From JBMYXZ01 sp049608925 (GTDB lineage: Bacteria; Pseudomonadota; Alphaproteobacteria; JAGOMX01): 15,394 bases of DNA. The stretch is taken from contig JBMYXZ010000026.1 in assembly GCA_049608925.1 (NCBI GenBank), positions 1 to 15,394 on the forward strand. Direction: 5' to 3'. The notes under the pieces are model-generated. The model was not told the origin of the DNA and searched no databases. It saw only the letters and a list, made by a program, of their open reading frames with translations. This document shows positions 7,217 to 14,538 of this stretch, one piece after another (the stretch's first letter is position 1; every line of letters starts with the position of its first letter). A program made the position numbers and the translations under genes.

Positions 7217-8257
7217 ATGCAAGACACAGTTCAAACAACTGATATAGCCGTAATCGGTGCTGGCCCTGTAGGGTTGTTTGCGATTTTCGAGGCTGGAATG
7301 CTGGGCATGAAGTGCCACGTCATTGATACTTTATCGGCTGTTGGTGGTCAGTGCGTGGCTTTGTATCCTGAAAAGCCCATCTATGACATACCAGCATATC
7401 CCGCAATTTCGGGGGGAGAGCTGATCGATAAATTGATGGAGCAAGCCAAACCATTTGATCCTGTTTTTCATCTCGATCAGCAGGTAACACAGGTAACACC
7501 ACTTGAAGACGGCCGCTTTGATATCCAGACATCAAAAGGCACAAAGATCAATGCCGGTGCGGTTGTGATAGCTGCAGGTGCTGGGGCATTTGGCCCTAAT
7601 CGTCCACCTCTTGAGGGTATCGAAAACTTTGAAGGGACAGGCGTACAGTATTATGTGACAAATCGCGAACAATACCGCGGCAAGAAACTGGTGATTGCTG
7701 GCGGGGGAGATTCCGCGGTTGATTGGGCAATCTCGCTGGCCGAGCTGGCTGAAAAGGTTACTGTTGTCCACCGTCGGCCAAAATTCCGCGCTGCTCCTGA
7801 AAGCGTTGCGCGCATGCATGCCTTGGCTGAAACTGACAAAGTTGACCTGGCAATTCCGTATCAGTTATCTGGCCTAAAAGCGGATGGAGAGACACTTACC
7901 GGCGTAGTGATTAAAACCCTAGAAGGTGATGAAAAGACTATTGATGCTGATCATCTGTTGCCATTCTTTGGGCTGGCGATGAATCTTGGCCCTATTGCTG
8001 ACTGGGGTTTGAATCTTGATAAAAGCCACATCGAAGTCGACCAAGCATCTAGCCAAACATCTACAAAGGGTATCTATGCGGTAGGAGATATCGCAACTTA
8101 CAAATCAAAGTTGAAGCTAATCTTGACCGGTTTTGCCGAGGCCGCACACGCAGTGCACGCAGCCCGCGCGCACATGTTCCCCGAGCAAGTGTTCCATTTT
8201 GAATACTCCACAACACAGGGTGTGCCGGCTGAAAGCCTGAAAGAAGCGTCTAACTAG
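7217..8257 (+). CDS. Ferredoxin/flavodoxin-NADP+ reductase, thioredoxin-reductase-like
   Basis: This 346-residue FAD enzyme passes electrons between NADPH and ferredoxin or flavodoxin. It belongs to the TrxR-like (YumC) class. The FAD site GAGPVG is at 14-19, the family stretch GGQCVALYPEKPIYDIPAYP at 43-62, and the NADPH site GGGDSA at 162-167. HRRPKFR (185-191) would bind the NADP phosphate, and AVGDIA (288-293) is the second FAD contact. The redox CxxC of true thioredoxin reductase is absent, which separates the two. It is a single gene divergent from mlaE. Its stop overlaps the convergent exporter stop by eight bases. It may supply reducing power for iron-sulfur assembly or similar needs; the partner is not visible here. 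Confidence 0.93.
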   Translation: MQDTVQTTDIAVIGAGPVGLFAIFEAGMLGMKCHVIDTLSAVGGQCVALYPEKPIYDIPAYPAISGGELIDKLMEQAKPFDPVFHLDQQVTQVTPLEDGRFDIQTSKGTKINAGAVVIAAGAGAFGPNRPPLEGIENFEGTGVQYYVTNREQYRGKKLVIAGGGDSAVDWAISLAELAEKVTVVHRRPKFRAAPESVARMHALAETDKVDLAIPYQLSGLKADGETLTGVVIKTLEGDEKTIDADHLLPFFGLAMNLGPIADWGLNLDKSHIEVDQASSQTSTKGIYAVGDIATYKSKLKLILTGFAEAAHAVHAARAHMFPEQVFHFEYSTTQGVPAESLKEASN

Positions 8258-9161
8258 TTTTAAGCTGAGGCAGCAGCCTTGCTGAAATTTTGATGGATAT
8301 CTGATCGTTCGACAGAACACCTGCCAATATTACCAGCCCGGCTGAGATAAATAAGTTCAGGAAAGGCGCAGTAATGCCGGCTGCAATCAGCATCGAAATC
8401 GAGATGACTGGTTTTACATACGACACTGTTGTCAGCAAGACGCTGTCGCCACCTTGCATTGCCACCGACCACAACCAAAAAGGCAATACGGAGATAAAAG
8501 TCATATAGTAAGCTAAAACCCCGATTTCCAATGATGTTGGCATCACAGTTTGTTCAAAACTCATATGGCACATCAGGGAAATGACAAACCCTAATCCGTA
8601 AGAAACGCCAATAAGGGGGATTGATATCTTCGTGCATTTTGGCAAGAAAACAGAATATATAGCCCACAACACGGCACATATGAGCGCCGATACATGCCCC
8701 AAGGATAGTCCATACTGCAAACCTGCGCCCTCTTGAGATAAAACGAACACAGAGAGTATGCCAATAAGGCCTGCCACAAAGTGGCGTATGGTCAGCTTCT
8801 TACCCATGAACAAAAACATCATTCCCAGTGATATAATCGGCCACATGTATATCAGAATATCGACTTCTTCTGGAGGGCAAGAGAAGTATGCGTGATAGCA
8901 TAAAACTTGCTGCAAAGGGATGCCCGTTATTACTAACAGCCAGGTAAGCGGTGATGCTTTAAGCAAATGCCATTTTCGGGATAGTGTTAGGTATCCCAAG
9001 CTTGCAAAGAATATTCCTCCGAAGATAATGGAGCACATTTCAAACTGGGGTAAAGTCTTTAGGGTGCTCATGCAAACAGAGCCAGAAGACCATAAAAATA
9101 TTGCCAAAACACCCAAAAATGTTGGGTATATAAAAAGTCTTTTAATTATTTTATCTGCCAA
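8250..9161 (-). CDS. EamA/DMT-family exporter, YddG-like
   Basis: This inner-membrane protein of about 303 residues has ten predicted hydrophobic helices in two EamA repeats (about 14-142 and 154-284), the drug/metabolite transporter fold. FLGVLAIFLWSSGS (15-28) and EEVDILIYMWPI (98-109) resemble YddG-type amino-acid exporters. The substrate cannot be told from sequence. The start is uncertain: the frame has no ATG before codon 31, which would remove the first helix. TTG at 9161 keeps the fold but has no clear ribosome site. A good promoter at 9193-9221 places transcription start about 25 bases upstream, in agreement with TTG 9161. The 3' end overlaps the reductase gene by eight bases. Confidence 0.82.
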   Translation of the reverse strand: MADKIIKRLFIYPTFLGVLAIFLWSSGSVCMSTLKTLPQFEMCSIIFGGIFFASLGYLTLSRKWHLLKASPLTWLLVITGIPLQQVLCYHAYFSCPPEEVDILIYMWPIISLGMMFLFMGKKLTIRHFVAGLIGILSVFVLSQEGAGLQYGLSLGHVSALICAVLWAIYSVFLPKCTKISIPLIGVSYGLGFVISLMCHMSFEQTVMPTSLEIGVLAYYMTFISVLPFWLWSVAMQGGDSVLLTTVSYVKPVISISMLIAAGITAPFLNLFISAGLVILAGVLSNDQISIKISARLLPQLKTS

Positions 9162-9192
9162 ATAAATAACGTAAATTTTAGAGCATTAATTC

Positions 9193-9221
9193 TATATAAC
9201 ACTAGGTGGTCAGAATGTCCA
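9193..9221 (-). promoter_or_regulatory. Sigma-70-type promoter for the EamA exporter
   Basis: On the minus strand TGGACA (9221-9216) is followed after exactly 17 bases by TATATA (9198-9193). One mismatch from the -35 consensus and ideal spacing make this the best promoter match I found in the window. Transcription would begin near 9186 and give a leader of about 25 bases before TTG at 9161. Confidence 0.6.
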
Positions 9222-9287
9222 TGATTTTGCCTTCTTCATGCATGTTCGGTTAAGCCAAGCATACTGAATTCACCACCAAGGCTAATT

Positions 9288-9341
9288 TGGTAAATTATAA
9301 TTTACTATTTTTTTGTTAATCTATTTCTGGTAAATTCTACT
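9288..9341 (+). promoter_or_regulatory. Two dyads and weak promoter before hipA, likely autoregulatory
   Basis: GTAAATTATAATTTAC (9290-9305) is a perfect 16-bp palindrome. The half-site TGGTAAATT occurs at 9288-9296 and again at 9328-9336, exactly 40 bp apart (about four helical turns). The second copy forms the looser dyad GTAAATTCTAC (9330-9340). TTGTTA (9313-9318) and TCTACT (9336-9341), 17 bases apart, are a weak promoter pair. The second dyad covers its -10 and the first lies just upstream. This is the layout expected if the HTH partner represses its own operon. Operator function is inferred. Confidence 0.5.
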
Positions 9342-9375
9342 TATCAATAGACATTGAGTGTGGGAGTTTTCAGGC

Positions 9376-10584
9376 ATGGCAAACTTATTATGGGGCAAGG
9401 TTTACTATAAAGACCAGTTTGCTGGATACCTTCGCCAGGAACCAGGCGATAGTGCTTCTTTTGCCTATGACGCCAGCTATATTGAAAAGGGATGGCCTCA
9501 GCTTTCACACACCCTTCCTGTTCGCCAAGAAGCATATAGCAACAACAGTGGCCTGCATCCATTTTTTGATAACCTTGTATCCGAAGGATGGCTTGAACAA
9601 GCGCAAGCTAGATTATTGGGTCGCAGGGAGGCATCGAGATTTGAACTACTTCTCGCTTTTGGATTTGATTGTGCTGGCGCTGTGTCAATAGTTGACCCCG
9701 ATCCCCATAAATTAAGTTCACACATGTTGGATCCCGAGGATCCTAAAGAGATGGCTGTGATGAAAGGGCGTGCGTCTTTGTCAGGAGTGCAGCCAAAGCT
9801 GGCGGCGGTTTTTGACGATAAGAGTTTCAGGCCGGCTCGTTACGGTGAACTTAGCACACACATAGCTAAATTTCCCTCGCCAGGGCATCCGGGTCTTATC
9901 GAAAACGAGTATTTAACGACTCTTGCCGTTGCAACTTTGCTGCCAGACGATGCAATCTCGCACCTTGCGGTTGGGGAAATTGCAGGTGTTGATGAAACGG
10001 CCTTAATAATCAAAAGATTTGATCGAAGCAACGGCGAGAGAATACACTTTGAAGAGTTCAACCAGCTACTTAATAGGCGTTCACGCGCAAAATATGATGG
10101 CGCCTACAAAGATATGGCAAGCTTTATAAATGAAACAAAAGGCTGTATCCCGGCTCAAGCCTATGTGCTTTATAAACGGATTTTGGCAGGTATCTTGCTG
10201 GGAAATACAGACATGCACTTGAAGAATTTTGCGATGTTCGAGAGTGAAGCTGGGTATATCCTGACACCGTCGTATGATCAAGTGGCTGCCAATTTGTATA
10301 ACTATAAGACATTGGCTCTTAGCATCTCTGGGGCAAGTGATTTGCCTCTGGGCGGTCTAAAAGCCAGCAATATCGTGCAGTTGGGTGAGGAATTTAACCT
10401 GAGACCTCCAGCGATCATGATGGCAATTGAGCAGCTGTCAGGGCAAATTTCAGAAGCTAAAGACAAAATTTCTGATGCTGAAATTGGCACCAAAAGTATA
10501 AAGAATCAACTAATCAATAATTTGGAAAAAAGATGGAACGGAACATTTATCTCGATTGGTCAGTATTTGTCGCAGAAGCCGTAA
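9376..10584 (+). CDS. hipA: HipA-family serine/threonine kinase toxin
   Basis: This is a 402-residue HipA-like kinase. E. coli HipA phosphorylates glutamyl-tRNA synthetase and halts growth; the target here is unknown. The N-terminal HipA subdomain spans about 1-105 (GLHPFFDNLVSEGWLEQ at 59-75). The Gly-rich loop SLSGVQPKL is at 134-142, with two serines matching known autophosphorylation positions. The nucleotide lysine is in IIKRFDR (211-217), the catalytic loop is GNTDMHLKNF (276-285, D279) and the metal aspartate is D301 in SYDQ. All key residues appear present, so it should be active. A GTG 18 bases upstream is in frame, but ATG at 9376 has GGGAG nine bases before it and begins with the usual HipA N-terminus. 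The antitoxin gene starts inside its 3' end. Confidence 0.92.
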   Translation: MANLLWGKVYYKDQFAGYLRQEPGDSASFAYDASYIEKGWPQLSHTLPVRQEAYSNNSGLHPFFDNLVSEGWLEQAQARLLGRREASRFELLLAFGFDCAGAVSIVDPDPHKLSSHMLDPEDPKEMAVMKGRASLSGVQPKLAAVFDDKSFRPARYGELSTHIAKFPSPGHPGLIENEYLTTLAVATLLPDDAISHLAVGEIAGVDETALIIKRFDRSNGERIHFEEFNQLLNRRSRAKYDGAYKDMASFINETKGCIPAQAYVLYKRILAGILLGNTDMHLKNFAMFESEAGYILTPSYDQVAANLYNYKTLALSISGASDLPLGGLKASNIVQLGEEFNLRPPAIMMAIEQLSGQISEAKDKISDAEIGTKSIKNQLINNLEKRWNGTFISIGQYLSQKP

Positions 10585-10733
10585 AACGGCGTAAAGAGCA
10601 GAAATTAACTCAAGAGCAACTCTCAGTGCTCGCAGGTGTTAGCAAGCCTACCCTGAACAACTTCGAGCAAGGAAAAACGACAATAAAGTTAGATAGTGCT
10701 CTTAAGATTCTGCATATACTAGGCTTGGCCTAA
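10533..10733 (+). CDS. hipB: Small XRE-type HTH antitoxin, HipB-like
   Basis: This 66-residue DNA-binding protein is almost entirely one Cro/C1-type helix-turn-helix (about 25-63, with LTQEQLSVLAGVSKPTLNNF at 25-44). It is the expected antitoxin and operator-binding repressor for the HipA kinase. GGA (10523-10525) lies seven bases before the ATG, which is the only Met in the protein. The gene begins 52 bp inside hipA in another frame, so its translation is likely coupled to that of the toxin. Its stop overlaps the flhG stop on the other strand by four bases. It ends right after the HTH, without the longer tail of E. coli HipB. The HTH call is secure and the antitoxin role is from context. Confidence 0.88.
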   Translation: MERNIYLDWSVFVAEAVKRRKEQKLTQEQLSVLAGVSKPTLNNFEQGKTTIKLDSALKILHILGLA

Positions 10734-11509
10734 TCTCTTTTCACAAAACGCTTTGCAATATCGATAACCGCTGTTGCTGCATCACCATTGGGATGGCGGG
10801 TTAATATAGGAGACTGCGATCGTATGGCATCATTTACTTTCGAGTCTTGCGCAATAATCCCCATCAGCTCTGGTTCATAGGACAAGAAGTTCTTCGAGAC
10901 ATTCTGAAGGGTTTTAAACGTCCGCTCGCCTGCAAGCTCTGATGTTGCCTTGTTAATCACGACGCTGGCCTTGAAACCTGGCACTGCGCTGCGCATGACT
11001 TTTAAAAAGGCATAGGCATCTGTCATAGAAGTGGGATCTTCTGTTACGATTAACAAGCAATGGCTTGCCATGCTGCTGACATGCTTTTCCATCGGACCGA
11101 TCCCGCTGCCCAAGTCGATCAAAAACGTGTCATACTGATCTGCCATATCATATACAGACCGAGAAAGCTCATAGAGCTGTGGCGGGGTCATGGCGGCCAG
11201 TTGCCCCGTTCCTGATCTGCCTGCAATGATATCAAAGCCACCCTCATCAAATCTGGTGATGCATTGATCTAATGGTACATCCCCAGAGATGAACGATCCC
11301 AAGTCATTTTCTGGCATCAGGCCCAGCTGAATGTCAATATTGGCAAGGCCTAAGTCGCCGTCCAGGGTCAGGACTTTCTTGCCAAGAGACGCTAGTGCTT
11401 GACTGAACGTGATTGAAAACCACGTTTTACCAACGCCACCCTTGCCAGAGGATACTAATACAATGTTTGGGTGCTGGGTTAACAGCTTATGCGCGGGTGA
11501 AGCGGTCAT
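10730..11509 (-). CDS. flhG: MinD-like ATPase regulating flagellar number, FlhG
   Basis: FlhG (FleN/YlxH) is a MinD/ParA-type ATPase that limits the number of flagella, usually by acting with FlhF. The protein has 259 residues from the chosen start. It shows the deviant Walker A SGKGGVGKT (21-29), DGDLGLANIDI (50-60) and LIDLGSGIG (130-138, where many homologues have Asp-Thr-Gly-Ala-Gly). The C-terminus AVIDIAKRFVKRD could form the membrane-binding amphipathic helix. A longer reading from TTG 11551 is possible, but ATG 11509 has GGAG eight bases upstream. The N-terminus lacks the DQAxxLR activator motif known from Bacillus FlhG. It overlaps flhF by 23 bases and ends against hipB. Confidence 0.9.
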   Translation of the reverse strand: MTASPAHKLLTQHPNIVLVSSGKGGVGKTWFSITFSQALASLGKKVLTLDGDLGLANIDIQLGLMPENDLGSFISGDVPLDQCITRFDEGGFDIIAGRSGTGQLAAMTPPQLYELSRSVYDMADQYDTFLIDLGSGIGPMEKHVSSMASHCLLIVTEDPTSMTDAYAFLKVMRSAVPGFKASVVINKATSELAGERTFKTLQNVSKNFLSYEPELMGIIAQDSKVNDAIRSQSPILTRHPNGDAATAVIDIAKRFVKRD

Positions 11510-12428
11510 GGCTTTTACTCCTGTAGTCATCATTGATAAGAAACTTGGCAAGTTCTTGTGGTGTTGCTGGTTTTAATAAATCCGCCAGTGATGCCCCTGA
11601 TCCAAAGGCTGTTATTTGGAATGTGCTCTCGCAAGCTAGTGTCAGCACATTACCCAGTCTTGGGGTAATATCAATTTTGGTGATAATCATCTGATTGATA
11701 TTTAGCGTGTCAAATAGGCCGGCAACGTCCATGGCATAATGGGCGTCATATTCTGCAGAAATGGCTAAAATAGGCAGGGCTTCAATCTGATTGATCACAC
11801 TTGCCAACATTTCTAAGTCGTCGTGATCGTAAGGATTAATACCGGGGGTGTCTATCAACAGCACTTGATCATCTTGCTTGGCTTCCACGGCACGCTTTAA
11901 CAGCATGGGCTTTTCAATCACACTGATACCGACATCCAAAGCTTCTGCATATGTTGTTAGCTGACTAACGGCCCCTGCCTTTTGTTTGTCTGCAGTGATC
12001 AGGTGCACCGGTTGATCATTCAGCACGCATTGCGATGCTAGTTTTGCAATAGCTACAGACTTGCCAACACCTGGTGGCCCCAACAATATGATTGGTTGCT
12101 TTGGAGAAAGATCAAGTGGCCTGAAAATATTAATGCTGTCCAGCACGTTTGCTAAGCTTGATTCAGGATTGGTCGAGCCATCACCTGAAACACGTGCCAA
12201 GACTGACTGCGCAACATCAGGGGATACATGATGTCGCCTGAATATTGCTTCAAGGTTCGGGCCGCGCTTTGGCGTTTTTGGTGCTGTTGCCCCCTCGGTG
12301 GCTGCAACCACGCGAACACCTTTATCTCCTTCTTCTGTTGAGACAATGATGGCCTCTGCTCCTAGTTCTTGTCGAACTTGCTCTAAGGCCTCGCGCATGG
12401 TTTTGCAATAAAAATGCTTCAGGCGCAT
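11487..12428 (-). CDS. flhF: SRP-type GTPase of flagellar placement, FlhF
   Basis: FlhF marks the pole for flagellar assembly. It is an SRP-family GTPase working at the membrane with FlhG and FlhA. The 313-residue protein has the typical FlhF N-terminus (1-31, KHFYCKTMREALEQVRQELG), a short linker and the GTPase domain (about 110-290). G1 is GPPGVGKS (117-124), G2 region TADKQKAGAVSQL (145-157), G3 DTPG (193-196) and G4 TKID (250-253). G2 has Lys where FlhF and Ffh usually have Arg in DTYR, and G3 lacks the usual Arg after DTAG. Length is short for the family because the B domain is small. The ribosome site is a G-rich AGGGGGG about 11 bases before ATG. It lies 16 bp after flhA and overlaps flhG. 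Confidence 0.92.
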   Translation of the reverse strand: MRLKHFYCKTMREALEQVRQELGAEAIIVSTEEGDKGVRVVAATEGATAPKTPKRGPNLEAIFRRHHVSPDVAQSVLARVSGDGSTNPESSLANVLDSINIFRPLDLSPKQPIILLGPPGVGKSVAIAKLASQCVLNDQPVHLITADKQKAGAVSQLTTYAEALDVGISVIEKPMLLKRAVEAKQDDQVLLIDTPGINPYDHDDLEMLASVINQIEALPILAISAEYDAHYAMDVAGLFDTLNINQMIITKIDITPRLGNVLTLACESTFQITAFGSGASLADLLKPATPQELAKFLINDDYRSKSHDRFTRA

Positions 12429-12444
12429 TGTATGATGTTCCCCC

Positions 12445-14538
12445 CTAGTTTACCTGTCCACATGTTTTTATCTTTATCTTTGGATGGATTTCATTTTGTG
12501 ACATTACGACAGTTAGCGAACGGAAGCGCTCCACCACGGATCGAACATAGGGCCTAATCTGTGGATTGGTTAGCAACACTGGCATTTCACCGCGAATTGC
12601 TTGCTCTTCGTACACGTCACGCACCTTTTGAATAAAGTCCTGCATCATGGTGGGTGGTAGTGCTAATTGCCGCGCTTCTCCCTCTACAATAATTGCCTCG
12701 GTAAAGCGTTGCTCCCAATCTGGAGACAAGGTGATAATCGGCAAGATATTCTCATCATTCATATTTGCTGCACATATTTGCCTACTTAGCCTTGCACGAA
12801 CATGTTCGTATATTCCATCAACATCTTGGGTAAAATTACAGGCCTCTGCAATACTCTCCATAATCGTTGGAAGATCACGAATGGACACTCTTTCCGCGAG
12901 CAGATTTTGAAGAACACCTTGAACGCTAGATTGGGATATTCGATTGGGCACAACATCTTTCAACAGCTTCTTATGCGCATCATCCATGTTATCCAGCATG
13001 TTTTTGGTTTCACTAAAGGACAAAAGGTCGACCATATTATCTTTGATTGTTTCAGCAAGATGAGTAGTGATGACAGTTGCAGGATCAACTACTGTATATC
13101 CGCGGCGTTTGGCTTCTTCCTGCTCACCCTGGGCAATCCACTTGGCTTTCAGGCCAAATGTTGGCTCAATTGTTTCTTCCCCGGGTAGATGAATTTGTTG
13201 ACCTGTTGGATCCATCACCAACAGCATATCAGGGCGCACTTCACCACGCCCTGCTTCGATCTCCTTTACCCGCACACAATACGTCTGGTTTGGCAATTGC
13301 ATGTTGTCTTGTATGCGGACTGGGGGCAGGACAAAACCAAACTCTCCTGCCAACTGCTTACGCAATGACTTAATCTGTTCAGGCAGTTTTTTGCCTTTAT
13401 CACTGTTCAGCAAGCTAAGCAGACCATATCCCATTTCAAGTCTGATGGAATCTATAGCCAGCGCTGCAAGCGGCGATTCTTCTTCAGTTTTGTGCTCCAA
13501 TTCTGCTTGATCAACAGTTTCTTGTGCTTTGCGCTCTTCCTTTGCTGTCTGTGATAGCTTCCAAGCACCGTATCCTGTAAGACCTGATAACAAGGTGAAG
13601 GGGATAAAAGGAATTCCTGGAAGCAGTGCCATTGTCCCCAACAAGAAGGAGCTAATGCCCAACGCATGAGGGTGGGCACTCATCTGAGAGAACATCGCCT
13701 TTTCAGCGGATCCTTCGACTCCAGCCTTAGAGACCAACATACCTGCACCGGTTGAGATGATTAGTGCAGGAATCTGGGTTATAAGACCGTCACCAACGGT
13801 CAAAATGGTATAGCTATGGGCCGCATCGCCCAAGCTCAAGTTCATCTGCGCCATACCAATAATGATGCCGCCTACGACATTAATTGCCGTAATACATAGG
13901 CCTGCAATGGCATCTCCGCGCACAAATTTCGCTGCACCATCCATAGCGCCGTAGAAGTTTGACTCATCTTCCAGCTCTTTGCGCCGGGTTTTGGCTGTCT
14001 CTTCATCAATTATGCCAGCAGATAGGTCCGCATCAATGGCCATTTGCTTACCAGGCATAGCATCCAAGCTGAAGCGCGCGGATACTTCGGCGATACGGCC
14101 AGAACCTTTGGTGATCACGACAAAATTCACGATCACTAGGATAAAGAAGACAATTAGACCGATAACAAAGTTCCCACCCATAACGAAGTTACCAAAGGCT
14201 TGGATAACTTTTCCGGCGGCATGCGTGCCCTCATGACCATTGGATAGAATAAGGCGCGTAGAGGCAACGTTCAAAGCCAAACGCAGCATGGTTGATATCA
14301 GCAGTACGGTCGGGAACGAGTTAAAGTCCAAAGGCTTGTTGATAAACAGCACGGTCATCAATACAACCACTGAAAACGTCAAGGATATCGCCAGTGACAT
14401 ATCCAGCAGCCAAGATGGTAAAGGCATAACCAAGACGACCAGGATCGATATCAAGCCAAATGCAAAGGCTACATCAGGGCGCTTCAGCGCTTCTTTAATA
14501 TCTGCAAATGGATCTGTGGTTGCTTGCTGCTCAGCCAT
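12445..14538 (-). CDS. flhA: Flagellar type III export gate protein FlhA
   Basis: FlhA is the large export-gate component of the flagellar type III secretion system in the inner membrane. It passes proton-motive-force-driven export and docks substrate-chaperone complexes. At 697 residues it has full length. The N-terminal membrane domain (about 22-330) carries the FHIPEP signature RLALNVASTRLIL (86-98) and the loop from GRIAEVSARFSLDAMPGK (147-164). The C-terminal cytoplasmic domain (about 365-697) is complete. ATG at 14538 shares one base with the upstream flbD stop (TAATG), and AAGG lies seven bases before it, so it is coupled to flbD. flhF follows after 16 bp. Confidence 0.97.
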   Translation of the reverse strand: MAEQQATTDPFADIKEALKRPDVAFAFGLISILVVLVMPLPSWLLDMSLAISLTFSVVVLMTVLFINKPLDFNSFPTVLLISTMLRLALNVASTRLILSNGHEGTHAAGKVIQAFGNFVMGGNFVIGLIVFFILVIVNFVVITKGSGRIAEVSARFSLDAMPGKQMAIDADLSAGIIDEETAKTRRKELEDESNFYGAMDGAAKFVRGDAIAGLCITAINVVGGIIIGMAQMNLSLGDAAHSYTILTVGDGLITQIPALIISTGAGMLVSKAGVEGSAEKAMFSQMSAHPHALGISSFLLGTMALLPGIPFIPFTLLSGLTGYGAWKLSQTAKEERKAQETVDQAELEHKTEEESPLAALAIDSIRLEMGYGLLSLLNSDKGKKLPEQIKSLRKQLAGEFGFVLPPVRIQDNMQLPNQTYCVRVKEIEAGRGEVRPDMLLVMDPTGQQIHLPGEETIEPTFGLKAKWIAQGEQEEAKRRGYTVVDPATVITTHLAETIKDNMVDLLSFSETKNMLDNMDDAHKKLLKDVVPNRISQSSVQGVLQNLLAERVSIRDLPTIMESIAEACNFTQDVDGIYEHVRARLSRQICAANMNDENILPIITLSPDWEQRFTEAIIVEGEARQLALPPTMMQDFIQKVRDVYEEQAIRGEMPVLLTNPQIRPYVRSVVERFRSLTVVMSQNEIHPKIKIKTCGQVN

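Noticed and set aside
9358..9375. GTG start six codons upstream of hipA
   Set aside because: No ribosome site precedes it; ATG at 9376 has one and matches the normal HipA N-terminus.
11510..11551. Longer FlhG N-terminus from TTG at 11551
   Set aside because: There is no ribosome site before the TTG, while ATG at 11509 has GGAG eight bases upstream and the extra residues resemble no FlhG motif.
12802..13188. 128-codon plus-strand frame inside flhA
   Set aside because: It is antisense to the conserved cytoplasmic domain of FlhA, with no domain and no convincing ribosome site.
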